Below, one piece after another: positions 5,909-12,245 of a stretch of 15,420 nt of DNA. Origin of the DNA: Methanobacteriota archaeon. GTDB taxonomy: Archaea > Thermoplasmatota > Thermoplasmata > RBG-16-68-12. Within the stretch, counting starts at the first letter, position 1; the number at the start of each line of letters is the position of its first letter. Both the position numbers and the translations under genes were made by a program. The DNA lies in contig VBLR01000154.1 in the NCBI GenBank assembly GCA_005878665.1, forward strand, positions 1 to 15,420, in the 5' to 3' direction. Under the pieces are notes generated by a model. The model saw only the letters and a program-made list of their open reading frames with translations, was not told the DNA's origin and made no database searches.

Positions 5909-6979
5909 TCAGCGGCGCATCCGTCTCCGGTTCGCACGTTTTTTCGGCGTGATGTCCCGCTTCGGTCGCGTCGGTTTGTCGGCCTTACGCCGATGGATTT
6001 CTTCGATGGCGACTTCGAGATTCCTCAGCAAGTCCGGGGCAATCGTGCGTTTGGTATACGCGTCCGCTCGTGCTGCGAGAGAGATCTTCGCGGCGAAGGC
6101 GCGGGCGATCGCACCCCGTTGCCACGGAGGAGCTCCGTGGACCCACGGATGTTGGAACAACACGCCATGTTTCGGCGGCCGCGACCCGGTCCGGAGATGG
6201 CGGAACAGCGCGCGCTCCGCACCGAGGAGTTGGACCGTGCCGGCGGGTGCGCGCGCCAGCTCTTCGACGCCGCCCGCGAGGGTGACAAGCCGTGCAGCGA
6301 TGATCGGACCCGCGAGTTCCGAGACGTTCGGCGCGAGGTCGCGGACCGACCGCTCCACGTAGGACTCGACCGCTCTCCGTTGGTCTGCGACGAGCTTCGC
6401 GAGACCGGCGAGCGCCTTCAATTCGGCTTCCTCTCGCTCGCCGAGGTCGGCTCCCACACTCTCACGATGGTCGATCGGCATTCGTTCCCGGCGCCCGTGC
6501 ATCGCCACGAGTTCCACGTACGTGCCGGTATCGAGCACCGGTGCGAGTTCCGGAAAGTGGAGCCCGTACCACTCCCGCAGCCGTTCGACAAGGACGTTCT
6601 CTTCGGCCTGGAGTTCGTCGAGTGCGCCGACCGCTTGCCGCAGATGGTCTTCCGGTCCGATCGCCTTGCGCATTCGTTGTTTCGCGAGCTGAACCATCGC
6701 CGCGTGCAGTAGATCCCGCCCATAGCCGAAGTCCTCGGGCTTGAGGAACGGCGGGCGCTCCGACGCCCGATGGCCGCCGGCCCGTTCCAGACGCGGCTCG
6801 AAGACGAAGACCTCGTCCGCGAGCGACATGAGGTCCCGCTCCTCATTCAAGACCCTCCAGTCTTCGACTTGGGCGAGGCGGTCCGCGAGGGCATCCGCAT
6901 CCATCGGGAAGAGCCGCTTCTCGACGACCTTGTCCGCATCGAGCAAGAACGAGCCGAACCACGTCGTCAAGAGGAGCAT
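5909..6979 (-). CDS. nop5: Nop5 (NOP56/58 family), C/D-box sRNP core protein
   Basis: A 356-residue scaffold of the box C/D guide RNP, which brings fibrillarin to L7Ae-bound guide RNAs for 2'-O-methylation of rRNA and tRNA. Seen here: an N-terminal fibrillarin-binding region (about 1-100), a long helical coiled-coil region (about 110-215), and the Nop RNA-binding domain from about 220 with the signature GAERALFRHLRTGSRPPKHG (253-272) followed by VLFQHP. A very basic tail (about 331-356, rich in Lys and Arg) ends the protein. The length is a little short of the 380-420 common in archaea, mostly through a compact N-terminus. Fibrillarin, often encoded directly after nop5, is absent; aIF5A follows instead. 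A TATA-like box (minus-strand gcttttac) lies about 30 nt upstream of the ATG. Confidence 0.94.
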   Translation of the reverse strand: MLLLTTWFGSFLLDADKVVEKRLFPMDADALADRLAQVEDWRVLNEERDLMSLADEVFVFEPRLERAGGHRASERPPFLKPEDFGYGRDLLHAAMVQLAKQRMRKAIGPEDHLRQAVGALDELQAEENVLVERLREWYGLHFPELAPVLDTGTYVELVAMHGRRERMPIDHRESVGADLGEREEAELKALAGLAKLVADQRRAVESYVERSVRDLAPNVSELAGPIIAARLVTLAGGVEELARAPAGTVQLLGAERALFRHLRTGSRPPKHGVLFQHPWVHGAPPWQRGAIARAFAAKISLAARADAYTKRTIAPDLLRNLEVAIEEIHRRKADKPTRPKRDITPKKRANRRRMRR

Positions 6980-7004
6980 CGCGCGAGGCGAAACGGGTCG
7001 GCCC

Positions 7005-7013
7005 GTAAAAGCG
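7005..7013 (-). promoter_or_regulatory. TATA-like box of nop5
   Basis: Minus-strand cgcttttac, centred about 30 nt before the nop5 ATG and just after the mtnA stop at 7021. It separates nop5 transcription from the mtnA operon upstream. Confidence 0.45.
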
Positions 7014-7020
7014 TATCCGC

Positions 7021-8058
7021 CTACCGAGACTTGGAGCGCGCCTTCTTCTTCGGTGCGCCGCCGATGGACGACCGGAGCTGGGACGGCTTCAGGATCCCCG
7101 TTTCCGTAATGATTCCGGTGATGTACTTCGCCGGCGTGACGTCAAAGGAAGGATTGCGAGCGGGACTTTCCTTCGGCGCGATCGGTTGCCCGTCGAGATG
7201 GAGGACCTCTTGCGGCGACCGCTCTTCGATCGGGATCTTGGCGCCCGAGACCAGATCGGCGTCGATCGTACTCATCGGCGCAGCGACGTAGAAGGGGACA
7301 CCGTTTTCCTTCGCGACCACCGCCTTCGCATACGTCCCGATCTTGTTCGCCGTGTCTCCGTTCACGGCGATCCGGTCCGCGCCAACCAGGACGAGATCGA
7401 TCTCGCCGTGACCGAGGAAGTGGCCCGCGGCGCCGTCCGTGATGATCGCGTGCTCGATACCGGCTTCCAGGAGCTCCCACGCGGTCAGCCGCGCTCCTTG
7501 GAGGCGGGGTCGGGTCTCGTCTACGTAGACGAAGAAGCGTCGCCCGTTCTCCTGGGCGACGCGCATCGGAGCCGTCGCGGTTCCGTAGTCTACCGCGGCC
7601 AGGGCTCCGGCGTTACAGTGCGTGAGGATTCGCGTTCCGTTACGAATCAGCTTCGCTCCATGCTCCCCAATCTTTCGGCACTGCTCGATATTGTCCTGTG
7701 CGTACCGCTCGGCGACTTGGACGAGATCATCCCCCGCGGACGCCGCCTTCATCATCCAATCGACAGCGAAGAAGAGGTCGTGACCCGTGGGTCTCGTCTT
7801 CCGGAGGCGGTCTGCCGCGGCGTTGAGGTCGAGTCCCTGATGGGCCGCCTGCGCCATCCCATATGCGGCCGTGGCCCCGATGGCCGGCGATCCCCGCACG
7901 ACCATGTCCTCGATTGCGACACCGACATCTTCGTAGGTCTTCGCCTCGTAGACGCGGACCTCGAACGGCAAGTAGCGCTGGTCGATCAACTTCACGATTC
8001 CTTCGTCGAACCAGACGGTACGCATCTCCCGCGGGACGCCGTCGATCGTGACGTGCAA
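7021..8058 (-). CDS. mtnA: S-methyl-5-thioribose-1-phosphate isomerase (MtnA/eIF2B-like family)
   Basis: A 345-residue isomerase of the eIF2B-alpha/MtnA superfamily, converting methylthioribose-1-phosphate to methylthioribulose-1-phosphate in methylthioadenosine recycling. Visible elements are RGSPAIGATAAYG (55-67) for phosphate binding, HCNAGALA with catalytic Cys148, TDGAAGHF with Asp208, and GADRIAVNGDTANKIGTY (226-243). The Cys/Asp pair favours MtnA over a regulatory eIF2B-like protein; related ribose-1,5-bisphosphate isomerases are the main alternative. The last 15 residues are a Lys/Arg-rich tail. The start at 8058 is TTG with AGGAG about 8 nt upstream; an internal ATG at 8025 (MRTVWFDEG) fits the family's usual N-terminus but has no well-spaced ribosome site. 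It is third in an operon behind two coiled-coil mini-proteins, 10 nt after the second. Confidence 0.9.
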   Translation of the reverse strand: MHVTIDGVPREMRTVWFDEGIVKLIDQRYLPFEVRVYEAKTYEDVGVAIEDMVVRGSPAIGATAAYGMAQAAHQGLDLNAAADRLRKTRPTGHDLFFAVDWMMKAASAGDDLVQVAERYAQDNIEQCRKIGEHGAKLIRNGTRILTHCNAGALAAVDYGTATAPMRVAQENGRRFFVYVDETRPRLQGARLTAWELLEAGIEHAIITDGAAGHFLGHGEIDLVLVGADRIAVNGDTANKIGTYAKAVVAKENGVPFYVAAPMSTIDADLVSGAKIPIEERSPQEVLHLDGQPIAPKESPARNPSFDVTPAKYITGIITETGILKPSQLRSSIGGAPKKKARSKSR

Positions 8059-8068
8059 GGAATGACTC

Positions 8069-8305
8069 CTACGGACGCCGCAACGAGGAGAGGAGGCTCG
8101 AGAGCCCCGGCCGGCCGAGCTCTCGCTTCATGTCCCGCGTGAGCGAGCCGTAATACGTGAGCTGCTGCTCGACCTTCACCAGCTCGTCGTCCAAGCGACG
8201 CCGCTCTTCCTCGACGTTCCTGAGGGCGTCGAGGAGGCGCCTCTCCCGGTGCCGCCAACGCGCGGCCTCTTTGCGGGTCGCTTCCATCGCCCGGCTCATC
8301 ATCAT
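8069..8305 (-). CDS. Small coiled-coil protein B (paralogue of the gene upstream)
   Basis: A 78-residue highly charged protein of no family I recognise. It starts MMMSRAMEAT, runs as one predicted helix with heptad-like Leu/Val spacing and many Arg/Glu residues (about 17-60), then ends in a Leu/Ser-rich tail (GLSSLLSSLRRP). The first ATG (8305) overlaps the stop of the preceding gene as ATGA, so translation is coupled. It aligns without gaps to that gene from W17 to M59 with 17 of 43 residues identical by hand count, including the closing DM pair, so the two arose by tandem duplication. It contains no Cys or His cluster and no signal or membrane segment. It may pair with its neighbour as a heteromeric coiled coil, which is inference. 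Longer reading frames through this region have no matching start signals. Confidence 0.7.
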   Translation of the reverse strand: MMMSRAMEATRKEAARWRHRERRLLDALRNVEEERRRLDDELVKVEQQLTYYGSLTRDMKRELGRPGLSSLLSSLRRP

Positions 8306-8529
8306 CGCCCCGGGGCACTCGGCGGAAGGCCCACTCGCACCGGCATCCGGTCCCGCATGTCGGTGAGGAGCCGATTGTACTCGAGGATCTTCTTGCGGAC
8401 TTCCTCCAGCTCTTTCCGCAACGTGGTCCTCCGTCGATCGAGCTGCCGGAGTCGGTCGCGGAGCCGCTTTCGGCGCTCCCGCCATTTCTTCTGTTCATCC
8501 AGAGCTAGGAGCACACTCGAGGGGTCCAT
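8302..8529 (-). CDS. Small coiled-coil protein A (first gene of the mtnA operon)
   Basis: A 75-residue, strongly basic and charged protein, unrecognised. After a short N-terminus (MDPSSVLLALDEQ) a single long helix runs from about 12 to 60, dense in Arg/Lys with periodic Leu and ending LLTDMRDRM, then a Pro/Gly tail. It is the likely first gene of the operon: a minus-strand attaaata (8558-8565) lies about 33 nt upstream of the ATG. Its stop overlaps the start of its paralogue by four bases. The pair sits ahead of mtnA, but nothing in either protein points to methionine salvage. DNA- or RNA-binding through the basic helix, or a structural role, are both possible; neither is shown. Confidence 0.72.
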   Translation of the reverse strand: MDPSSVLLALDEQKKWRERRKRLRDRLRQLDRRRTTLRKELEEVRKKILEYNRLLTDMRDRMPVRVGLPPSAPGR

Positions 8530-8557
8530 CGGAGTGCCCGTCCCACGGGGTCCAGAC

Positions 8558-8565
8558 TATTTAAT
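8558..8565 (-). promoter_or_regulatory. TATA box of the coiled-coil/mtnA operon
   Basis: The minus strand reads attaaata, one of the best TATA boxes in the window, centred about 33 nt before the ATG at 8529. The three genes after it overlap or lie within 10 nt of each other, so it should drive all of them. Confidence 0.55.
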
Positions 8566-8577
8566 CGTGATGTGTGC

Positions 8578-8886
8578 TCACGCCTCTTCCTTCACTTGTG
8601 CGCCGGGCAGCACGTACTTGAACAGGTCGAACAGGTTCATCGCCTGGTTCATCAGGTCGCGTGCGATGCCCTCCCCCGCGTCGATGCCGAACACGAGTTC
8701 CATGTTGTCGATCTTCCAGACGCTGACGAAACTCGCGACGGTCCGGTGCGTCGCCGCTTCGGTCACGCGGACCTTGCCGATCAGGTTCTCACCGTCGCGG
8801 GTCGTCGAGAGGGAAAGCACGTAGCCGCGGCCCTCTAGCTGCTTCTTCGCGATTGTCGACATCTCGGACTTCTCTTCCTTTGCCAT
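8578..8886 (-). CDS. Conserved-looking hypothetical protein, 102 aa
   Basis: I do not recognise this family. The protein is soluble and mixed alpha/beta: a charged N-terminus (MAKEEKSEMSTIAKK), predicted strands around YVLSLSTT, LIGKVRVTE and VASFVSVWKI, then a helix-rich part IARDLMNQAMNLFDLFKYVLP (residue 75 onward). The start is chosen at 8886 because GGGAGG (8895-8900) is well placed about 8 nt upstream of this ATG and a clear TATA-like cttttatta (8923-8931) lies beyond; a longer frame to 8955 would run through that promoter. It is single, divergent from tRNA-Val. The strong SD is unusual among its mostly leaderless neighbours and implies good expression. Confidence 0.75.
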   Translation of the reverse strand: MAKEEKSEMSTIAKKQLEGRGYVLSLSTTRDGENLIGKVRVTEAATHRTVASFVSVWKIDNMELVFGIDAGEGIARDLMNQAMNLFDLFKYVLPGAQVKEEA

Positions 8887-8920
8887 CGAGAGCGCCTCCC
8901 GCCGGCCCAAATCAGTCAGC

Positions 8921-8931
8921 GCTAATAAAAG
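8921..8931 (-). promoter_or_regulatory. TATA box of the 102-aa gene
   Basis: Minus-strand cttttattagc. A start about 26 nt downstream would fall near 8900, just ahead of the GGGAGG ribosome site for the ATG at 8886. This also rules out the longer reading of that frame. Confidence 0.55.
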
Positions 8932-8972
8932 CTGTGAGGCGGGGGCTGGACGCACGCGCAGTTCGATGGAGA

Positions 8973-8978
8973 TTTATA
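8973..8978 (+). promoter_or_regulatory. TATA box of tRNA-Val
   Basis: tttata, centred about 29 nt before the first base of the mature tRNA at 9005. This is normal spacing for an archaeal tRNA promoter with a short 5' leader. Confidence 0.6.
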
Positions 8979-9004
8979 CCGTGCGGGCCAATGCGCGCCC
9001 CCGC

Positions 9005-9077
9005 GGGCTCGTGGTCTAGCGGTCATGACATCGCTCTCACACAGCGAAGGTCACCGGTTCGAATCCGGTCGAGCCCA
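9005..9077 (+). tRNA. tRNA-Val (anticodon CAC)
   Basis: A complete 73-nt cloverleaf. Acceptor stem GGGCTCG pairs with CGAGCCC (9070-9076), with A as discriminator at 9077 and no encoded CCA. The D arm is closed by GTC/GAC and holds the GG pair; the anticodon stem TCGCT/AGCGA frames the loop CTCACAC, giving anticodon CAC (valine, GTG codons). The T arm is ACCGG-TTCGAAT-CCGGT with the invariant TTCGA. There is no intron. CCA must be added by the CCA-adding enzyme. Confidence 0.97.
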
Positions 9078-9101
9078 CTTCACTCGCTGTCGTCGCGTTG
9101 T

Positions 9102-9115
9102 GCACCTCTAGGTGC
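9102..9115. terminator. Small hairpin between convergent tRNA-Val and flippase genes
   Basis: GCACC-TCTA-GGTGC forms a perfect 5-bp stem between the end of the tRNA and the stop of the flippase gene at 9123. No T-run follows on either strand, so a terminator role is only suggested by its position. Confidence 0.2.
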
Positions 9116-9122
9116 CGCGAAC

Positions 9123-10556
9123 CTATGCAGCCGCGATGGGCGGAACTCCCTCCGAACCAAACGACTTTCGGGCGACGAGGTAGAGATATGGGATCTGCGA
9201 CAGCGACCCCACTACCGTGGCGGCCGCCAGCCCGGTGATTCCACCCCAGACCAGGAGGACGTATCCGAGCCCGAGCGTTACCGTGCTCGAGATGGTGGCG
9301 GAGACGATGAGCGGTCGCGTCTGTTTCCGGATCAGAACGCGAGTCCCAAGGAGGTTGTTCACCAACCCCGTGACCGACCCGAAGATGAGAATCCGGAGAG
9401 GTCCGATCGATCCTTCAACGTAGGCAGAATTAGTCCCCGCAAAGAGGCCTAGGGCGAAACGGCCGAATACCCACAGTCCGGCGATTGCGGGGAGCAGGAT
9501 CGCGAGGGTCAGAACGATCGCGTGGCGTTCTGCCATGTGGCGACTCGCCGACGTGGCGTCCTTCTGGGATGCCTCTGCATAAAACGACGCGAAGGCGGCG
9601 TTCGGGATCACGCCTAGCAGCCCTGCCACCACCGCCGCGACCTGGAAGTACGCCGCTTGAACTGGCCCTGACGATCTGCCCAGGACGGCGAAGATAAGCG
9701 GAATCAGAAGTAGCGTGTCGGCTGCGCCGATCGTGCCCGCGAGATAATTTGCCGTGCTGAATCGGAACATCGGGCGGATGTGGGTCAGGTCGAGGCTCGG
9801 CTTCGGCCGGTAGCCTCGCAAGACCCGGGGCATGAGGATCCCGCCCTCGACCGCAACGCCGATGCCGAACGGAAGGGAGATTGCGATGAAGATATCGAGC
9901 CGGCCACCCGTCACGGCGAAGAAGAGTAACAGAAGCGCGATCGGAATCTTGAGGACAGAGGCGACGACGGTCCGGAAGAGAATGAGGTCGGCTCGGCGCA
10001 TCGCGAGACCCGACTGATCTAGGATCGGAGCGAACGTGATCGAGAGCGTCGTCACGACGATAACGATCCAATAGACGGGGCTGCTCAAAATGAAGTCGAG
10101 CGAAGGAAGCCAAAACTCGATCCCGGCGATGAATGCGACGGTGAGGGGGATGGCGGTGAGTCCCGTGAGGGTTAAGCAGGTGTTGATCATCGCCGCTTTG
10201 TTCTCGGCTTCGGGAAGGAACCGAACGAGGGCGACACTGAGGCCGAGGAGGGCGAGCGTCGCGAGGAACGAGATTGTGTTGAAAAGCCCTTGCGCGTATC
10301 CGAGATCGCTGACGGCGTAGAAGCGCGCGATGATGAGATAGAAGACAAAGCCCGACGCGCCGCCAACGATACTGGAAGACATGATGAGGATCGCGTTGCG
10401 GTAGAGCGGGGCGGTCGCGAGGCCCCAGCTCTGCGTCAGAAGCTGTTGCACACGCCCTCGAATCTCCTCCAATACCGGGCCCCCGGATGAGCCGTAATTT
10501 CGCGGGGCGAGGGCTGTACGAAGGATAAAGCTCGCGGAGCCCCCAGGCCGATTCAT
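9123..10556 (-). CDS. Polysaccharide/oligosaccharide flippase family membrane protein (MOP superfamily, Wzx-like)
   Basis: A 477-residue polytopic protein, the usual length for a Wzx/MurJ-type lipid-linked oligosaccharide flippase. After a polar N-terminus of about 50 residues, the first helix is followed by FYLIIARFYAVSDLGYAQGLF, the loop-helix pattern typical of this family, and hydrophobic helices continue to the end. The likely job is flipping lipid-linked glycans across the cytoplasmic membrane for surface glycans or N-glycosylation. No glycosyltransferase is nearby, so context does not help. The start at 10556 is uncertain: no clear TATA box or ribosome site precedes it, and a start some 28 codons later would remove an unconserved-looking segment. 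It lies 51 nt after the oxidase subunit IV gene on the same strand and may be read through from it. Confidence 0.85.
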   Translation of the reverse strand: MNRPGGSASFILRTALAPRNYGSSGGPVLEEIRGRVQQLLTQSWGLATAPLYRNAILIMSSSIVGGASGFVFYLIIARFYAVSDLGYAQGLFNTISFLATLALLGLSVALVRFLPEAENKAAMINTCLTLTGLTAIPLTVAFIAGIEFWLPSLDFILSSPVYWIVIVVTTLSITFAPILDQSGLAMRRADLILFRTVVASVLKIPIALLLLFFAVTGGRLDIFIAISLPFGIGVAVEGGILMPRVLRGYRPKPSLDLTHIRPMFRFSTANYLAGTIGAADTLLLIPLIFAVLGRSSGPVQAAYFQVAAVVAGLLGVIPNAAFASFYAEASQKDATSASRHMAERHAIVLTLAILLPAIAGLWVFGRFALGLFAGTNSAYVEGSIGPLRILIFGSVTGLVNNLLGTRVLIRKQTRPLIVSATISSTVTLGLGYVLLVWGGITGLAAATVVGSLSQIPYLYLVARKSFGSEGVPPIAAA

Positions 10557-10607
10557 CCCGACCGCGTACGGTTCCCCGGGACGCAGCCGAGCGGTGATGG
10601 TCCACGA

Positions 10608-10916
10608 TCACGGATGCGCCGACGTCGCTGTGAGTGCTGCGACGAGTACGGCGACGAGCGCGAGTCCGCCGAGTGGGATCAGCGCGATCCACCGCGGCTC
10701 GTATCGCAGGTGCATATAGTACGCCACGACAAGGCTTGCCTTGATCGTCGCGAGGACCACCAGGATTGTGATGGTCTCGAGGTGCGGAATCCCGAGGCTG
10801 TAGACGTTCAGTTCCGCGAGGGTCACCACCGCAAGGACGGCGAAGACGACCACATAGGGGCGCTTCCTCGCCTCCTCGTGAGGCCTTGCCGTTTCCGTTG
10901 CCGCGGCGGTTGCCAT
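10608..10916 (-). CDS. Cytochrome c oxidase subunit IV family protein (prokaryotic type)
   Basis: A 102-residue membrane protein with three hydrophobic segments (about 21-40, 46-67, 74-96), the length and layout of the bacterial/archaeal COX4/CyoD-like small subunit. The segment ATIKASLVVAYYMHLRYEP (56-74) is the family's diagnostic part, seen as K-x-x-L-V-x-x-Y-F/Y-M-H-L. The subunit helps assemble and stabilise the heme-copper terminal oxidase in the cytoplasmic membrane. It begins 8 nt after the subunit III gene, so the two are co-transcribed. Subunits I and II are not in the window. Confidence 0.88.
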   Translation of the reverse strand: MATAAATETARPHEEARKRPYVVVFAVLAVVTLAELNVYSLGIPHLETITILVVLATIKASLVVAYYMHLRYEPRWIALIPLGGLALVAVLVAALTATSAHP

Positions 10917-10924
10917 CGGTCACC

Positions 10925-11755
10925 TCAGATCAGATACACGATCGTAAAGAGGAAGATCCAGACCACGTCGACGAAGTGCCAGTACAGTCCGACGAGCTCG
11001 ACCGCTTCATGGTTCTCCTTCGTGAACCCGCCCTTGAACGCCTTGCGGGTGATGTATGCCATCGCGAGCACTCCCGCGGTCACGTGGGATCCATGGACTC
11101 CGGTCTGCGCGAAGAACGTCGGACCGTAGAGCGGATTCACGCCAAACGGGGCGCTCTTGAACGTGAGGCCCTCGCCGAAGTACAATTTCTGGTACTCGAA
11201 CGCCTGGATGCTCAGGAAGGTAGTGCCGAGCAGCAAGGTGGCCAGCAGGAAGATGCGCAGCTTTCTCTGATCCCCCCGCTCCACAGCGGCGAGTGCCTCG
11301 ACCATCGTGAGGCTGCTGCAGATCAGGATGAACGTGTTCAGGCCAGTCAAGGGCACGTTGAGGATTTGCCCGGGGAGGGCCCACGGTCCGCGGAACGCGT
11401 CCCCGAGCGTCGTCGTCCGGAGTCGCAACGTCCAGGACGTCCCGATGACGGCGGAGAAGAGCATGATCTCGGTCGCGAGGAACAGCCAGATCCCGAGCTT
11501 CCGTGCGCTCACCCGCGGGAATCTCGATTCGACCGCGGCCGCGAGCCCGTAAAACGCGCTCGAGGGCTGCTGCATGTCTTGATGAATCCAACCGCCCGCG
11601 CCGCCGGCAAAGATGACGACTCCCGCGAGAAGCATCGGGATGCTCACGGTCACGATTCCGACGTACCCGACGCCCATGCCCACCGCGATGATGACGGGCC
11701 ACGGGCTGCCGTGGTGCTCCTCCTCTTCGTGGCCCGCAGGCTCCGGGTGTGCCAT
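10925..11755 (-). CDS. Heme-copper oxidase (cytochrome c/quinol oxidase) subunit III
   Basis: A 276-residue membrane protein of the COX3 family. Core features are LGIWLFLATEIMLFSA (87-102) with the conserved Glu96, AFEYQ (185-189), HGSHVTAG (221-228) and the closing YWHFVDVVWIFLF (258-270), which is nearly diagnostic. The N-terminus has a His/Glu-rich stretch (8-16) and a hydrophobic pair of segments at about 20-53 before the core. Subunit III has no redox centre but supports stable proton uptake by subunit I. The order III-IV matches the end of many oxidase operons; here the pair is the start of a transcript with its own TATA-like gttatac (11793-11799), and the gene upstream is not an oxidase subunit. 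Confidence 0.94.
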   Translation of the reverse strand: MAHPEPAGHEEEEHHGSPWPVIIAVGMGVGYVGIVTVSIPMLLAGVVIFAGGAGGWIHQDMQQPSSAFYGLAAAVESRFPRVSARKLGIWLFLATEIMLFSAVIGTSWTLRLRTTTLGDAFRGPWALPGQILNVPLTGLNTFILICSSLTMVEALAAVERGDQRKLRIFLLATLLLGTTFLSIQAFEYQKLYFGEGLTFKSAPFGVNPLYGPTFFAQTGVHGSHVTAGVLAMAYITRKAFKGGFTKENHEAVELVGLYWHFVDVVWIFLFTIVYLI

Positions 11756-11792
11756 TGACTACTCGGACCGGCGCACTGCATCAATCGGGCTC

Positions 11793-11799
11793 GTATAAC
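11793..11799 (-). promoter_or_regulatory. TATA-like box of the oxidase III-IV genes
   Basis: Minus-strand gttatac, centred about 41 nt before the subunit III ATG, so the transcript would have a leader of about 15 nt. It indicates that this pair is not simply the tail of a longer oxidase operon. Confidence 0.45.
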
Positions 11800-11821
11800 A
11801 TCTTCGGTTTTTCGCGCCGAA

Positions 11822-12064
11822 TCAGTTTGGTCGGAAGACCCATGGGTCATGGGCGAGGGTCAGGAAGAGGTCGCGGGATTTCGACCACTGGATGAGCCAG
11901 TTCGGCACAGGGATCCGTGGCCCTTCGGGACGAACTCGCATGAGGACAACGTGACGTCCTTGAGGGATAAAGCCATCGACGTTCGTGCTGATTCCAATTC
12001 TCGGCACATAGAACGCAGCGCAACCCCGGACGTGATAATTGCGCGCGACGCTCTCGCACGGCAA
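11822..12064 (-). CDS. Doubtful small ORF, 80 aa
   Basis: This is the only plausible coding stretch in the roughly 490-nt interval between oxidase subunit III and the GTPase. The reading frame would begin at TTG and gives a product with a fairly natural composition, including a Trp-containing C-terminal half (NWLIQWSKSRDLFLTLAHDP). Its third codon positions are GC-rich but less so than in neighbours. There is no clear TATA box or ribosome site, and no family is recognised. It could be a real mini-protein, the remnant of a gene, or chance; I lean slightly to chance. Confidence 0.28.
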   Translation of the reverse strand: MPCESVARNYHVRGCAAFYVPRIGISTNVDGFIPQGRHVVLMRVRPEGPRIPVPNWLIQWSKSRDLFLTLAHDPWVFRPN

Positions 12065-12205
12065 CGAAATCAGAAGATACGGACGTTGGTCAATCGGAGT
12101 TCGGAGTCGACCTCGGCGGACCGGTCGATGGAATTCTGCGCTCGACTCGCTTTGCGAAATGACGCTCGAAGAAGCGAATCCACGGCGTCGTCACGACGAA
12201 ACTGC

Positions 12206-12210
12206 TTATA
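12206..12210 (+). promoter_or_regulatory. TATA-like box of the GTPase gene
   Basis: ttata within actgcttataccc, about 38 nt before the ATG at 12246. It sets the transcript start near 12233 and rules out the much longer reading frame that begins at 12039. Confidence 0.5.
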
Positions 12211-12245
12211 CCCGCGCTCCGAATGAGGAGCCGCCCGGGTTTCCC

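Noticed and set aside
8306..8498. N-terminal extensions of coiled-coil protein B to 8485 or other frames to 8498
   Set aside because: They overlap protein A in another frame, are Ala/Pro/Arg low-complexity, and the ATGA overlap at 8302-8305 gives a natural start.
9430..10923. A 497-aa minus-strand frame across the flippase and oxidase IV genes
   Set aside because: It is out of frame with two recognised membrane proteins and has an Arg/Pro/Asp-rich low-complexity composition.
10886..11758. A 290-aa plus-strand frame opposite oxidase subunit III
   Set aside because: Antisense shadow of subunit III, which has diagnostic COX3 motifs; the product is dominated by Glu/Arg/His with no domain.
12039..12245. 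Upstream extension of the GTPase to 12039
   Set aside because: The added 69 residues are Arg-rich and non-conserved in appearance, and the frame would run through the TATA-like box at 12206-12210.
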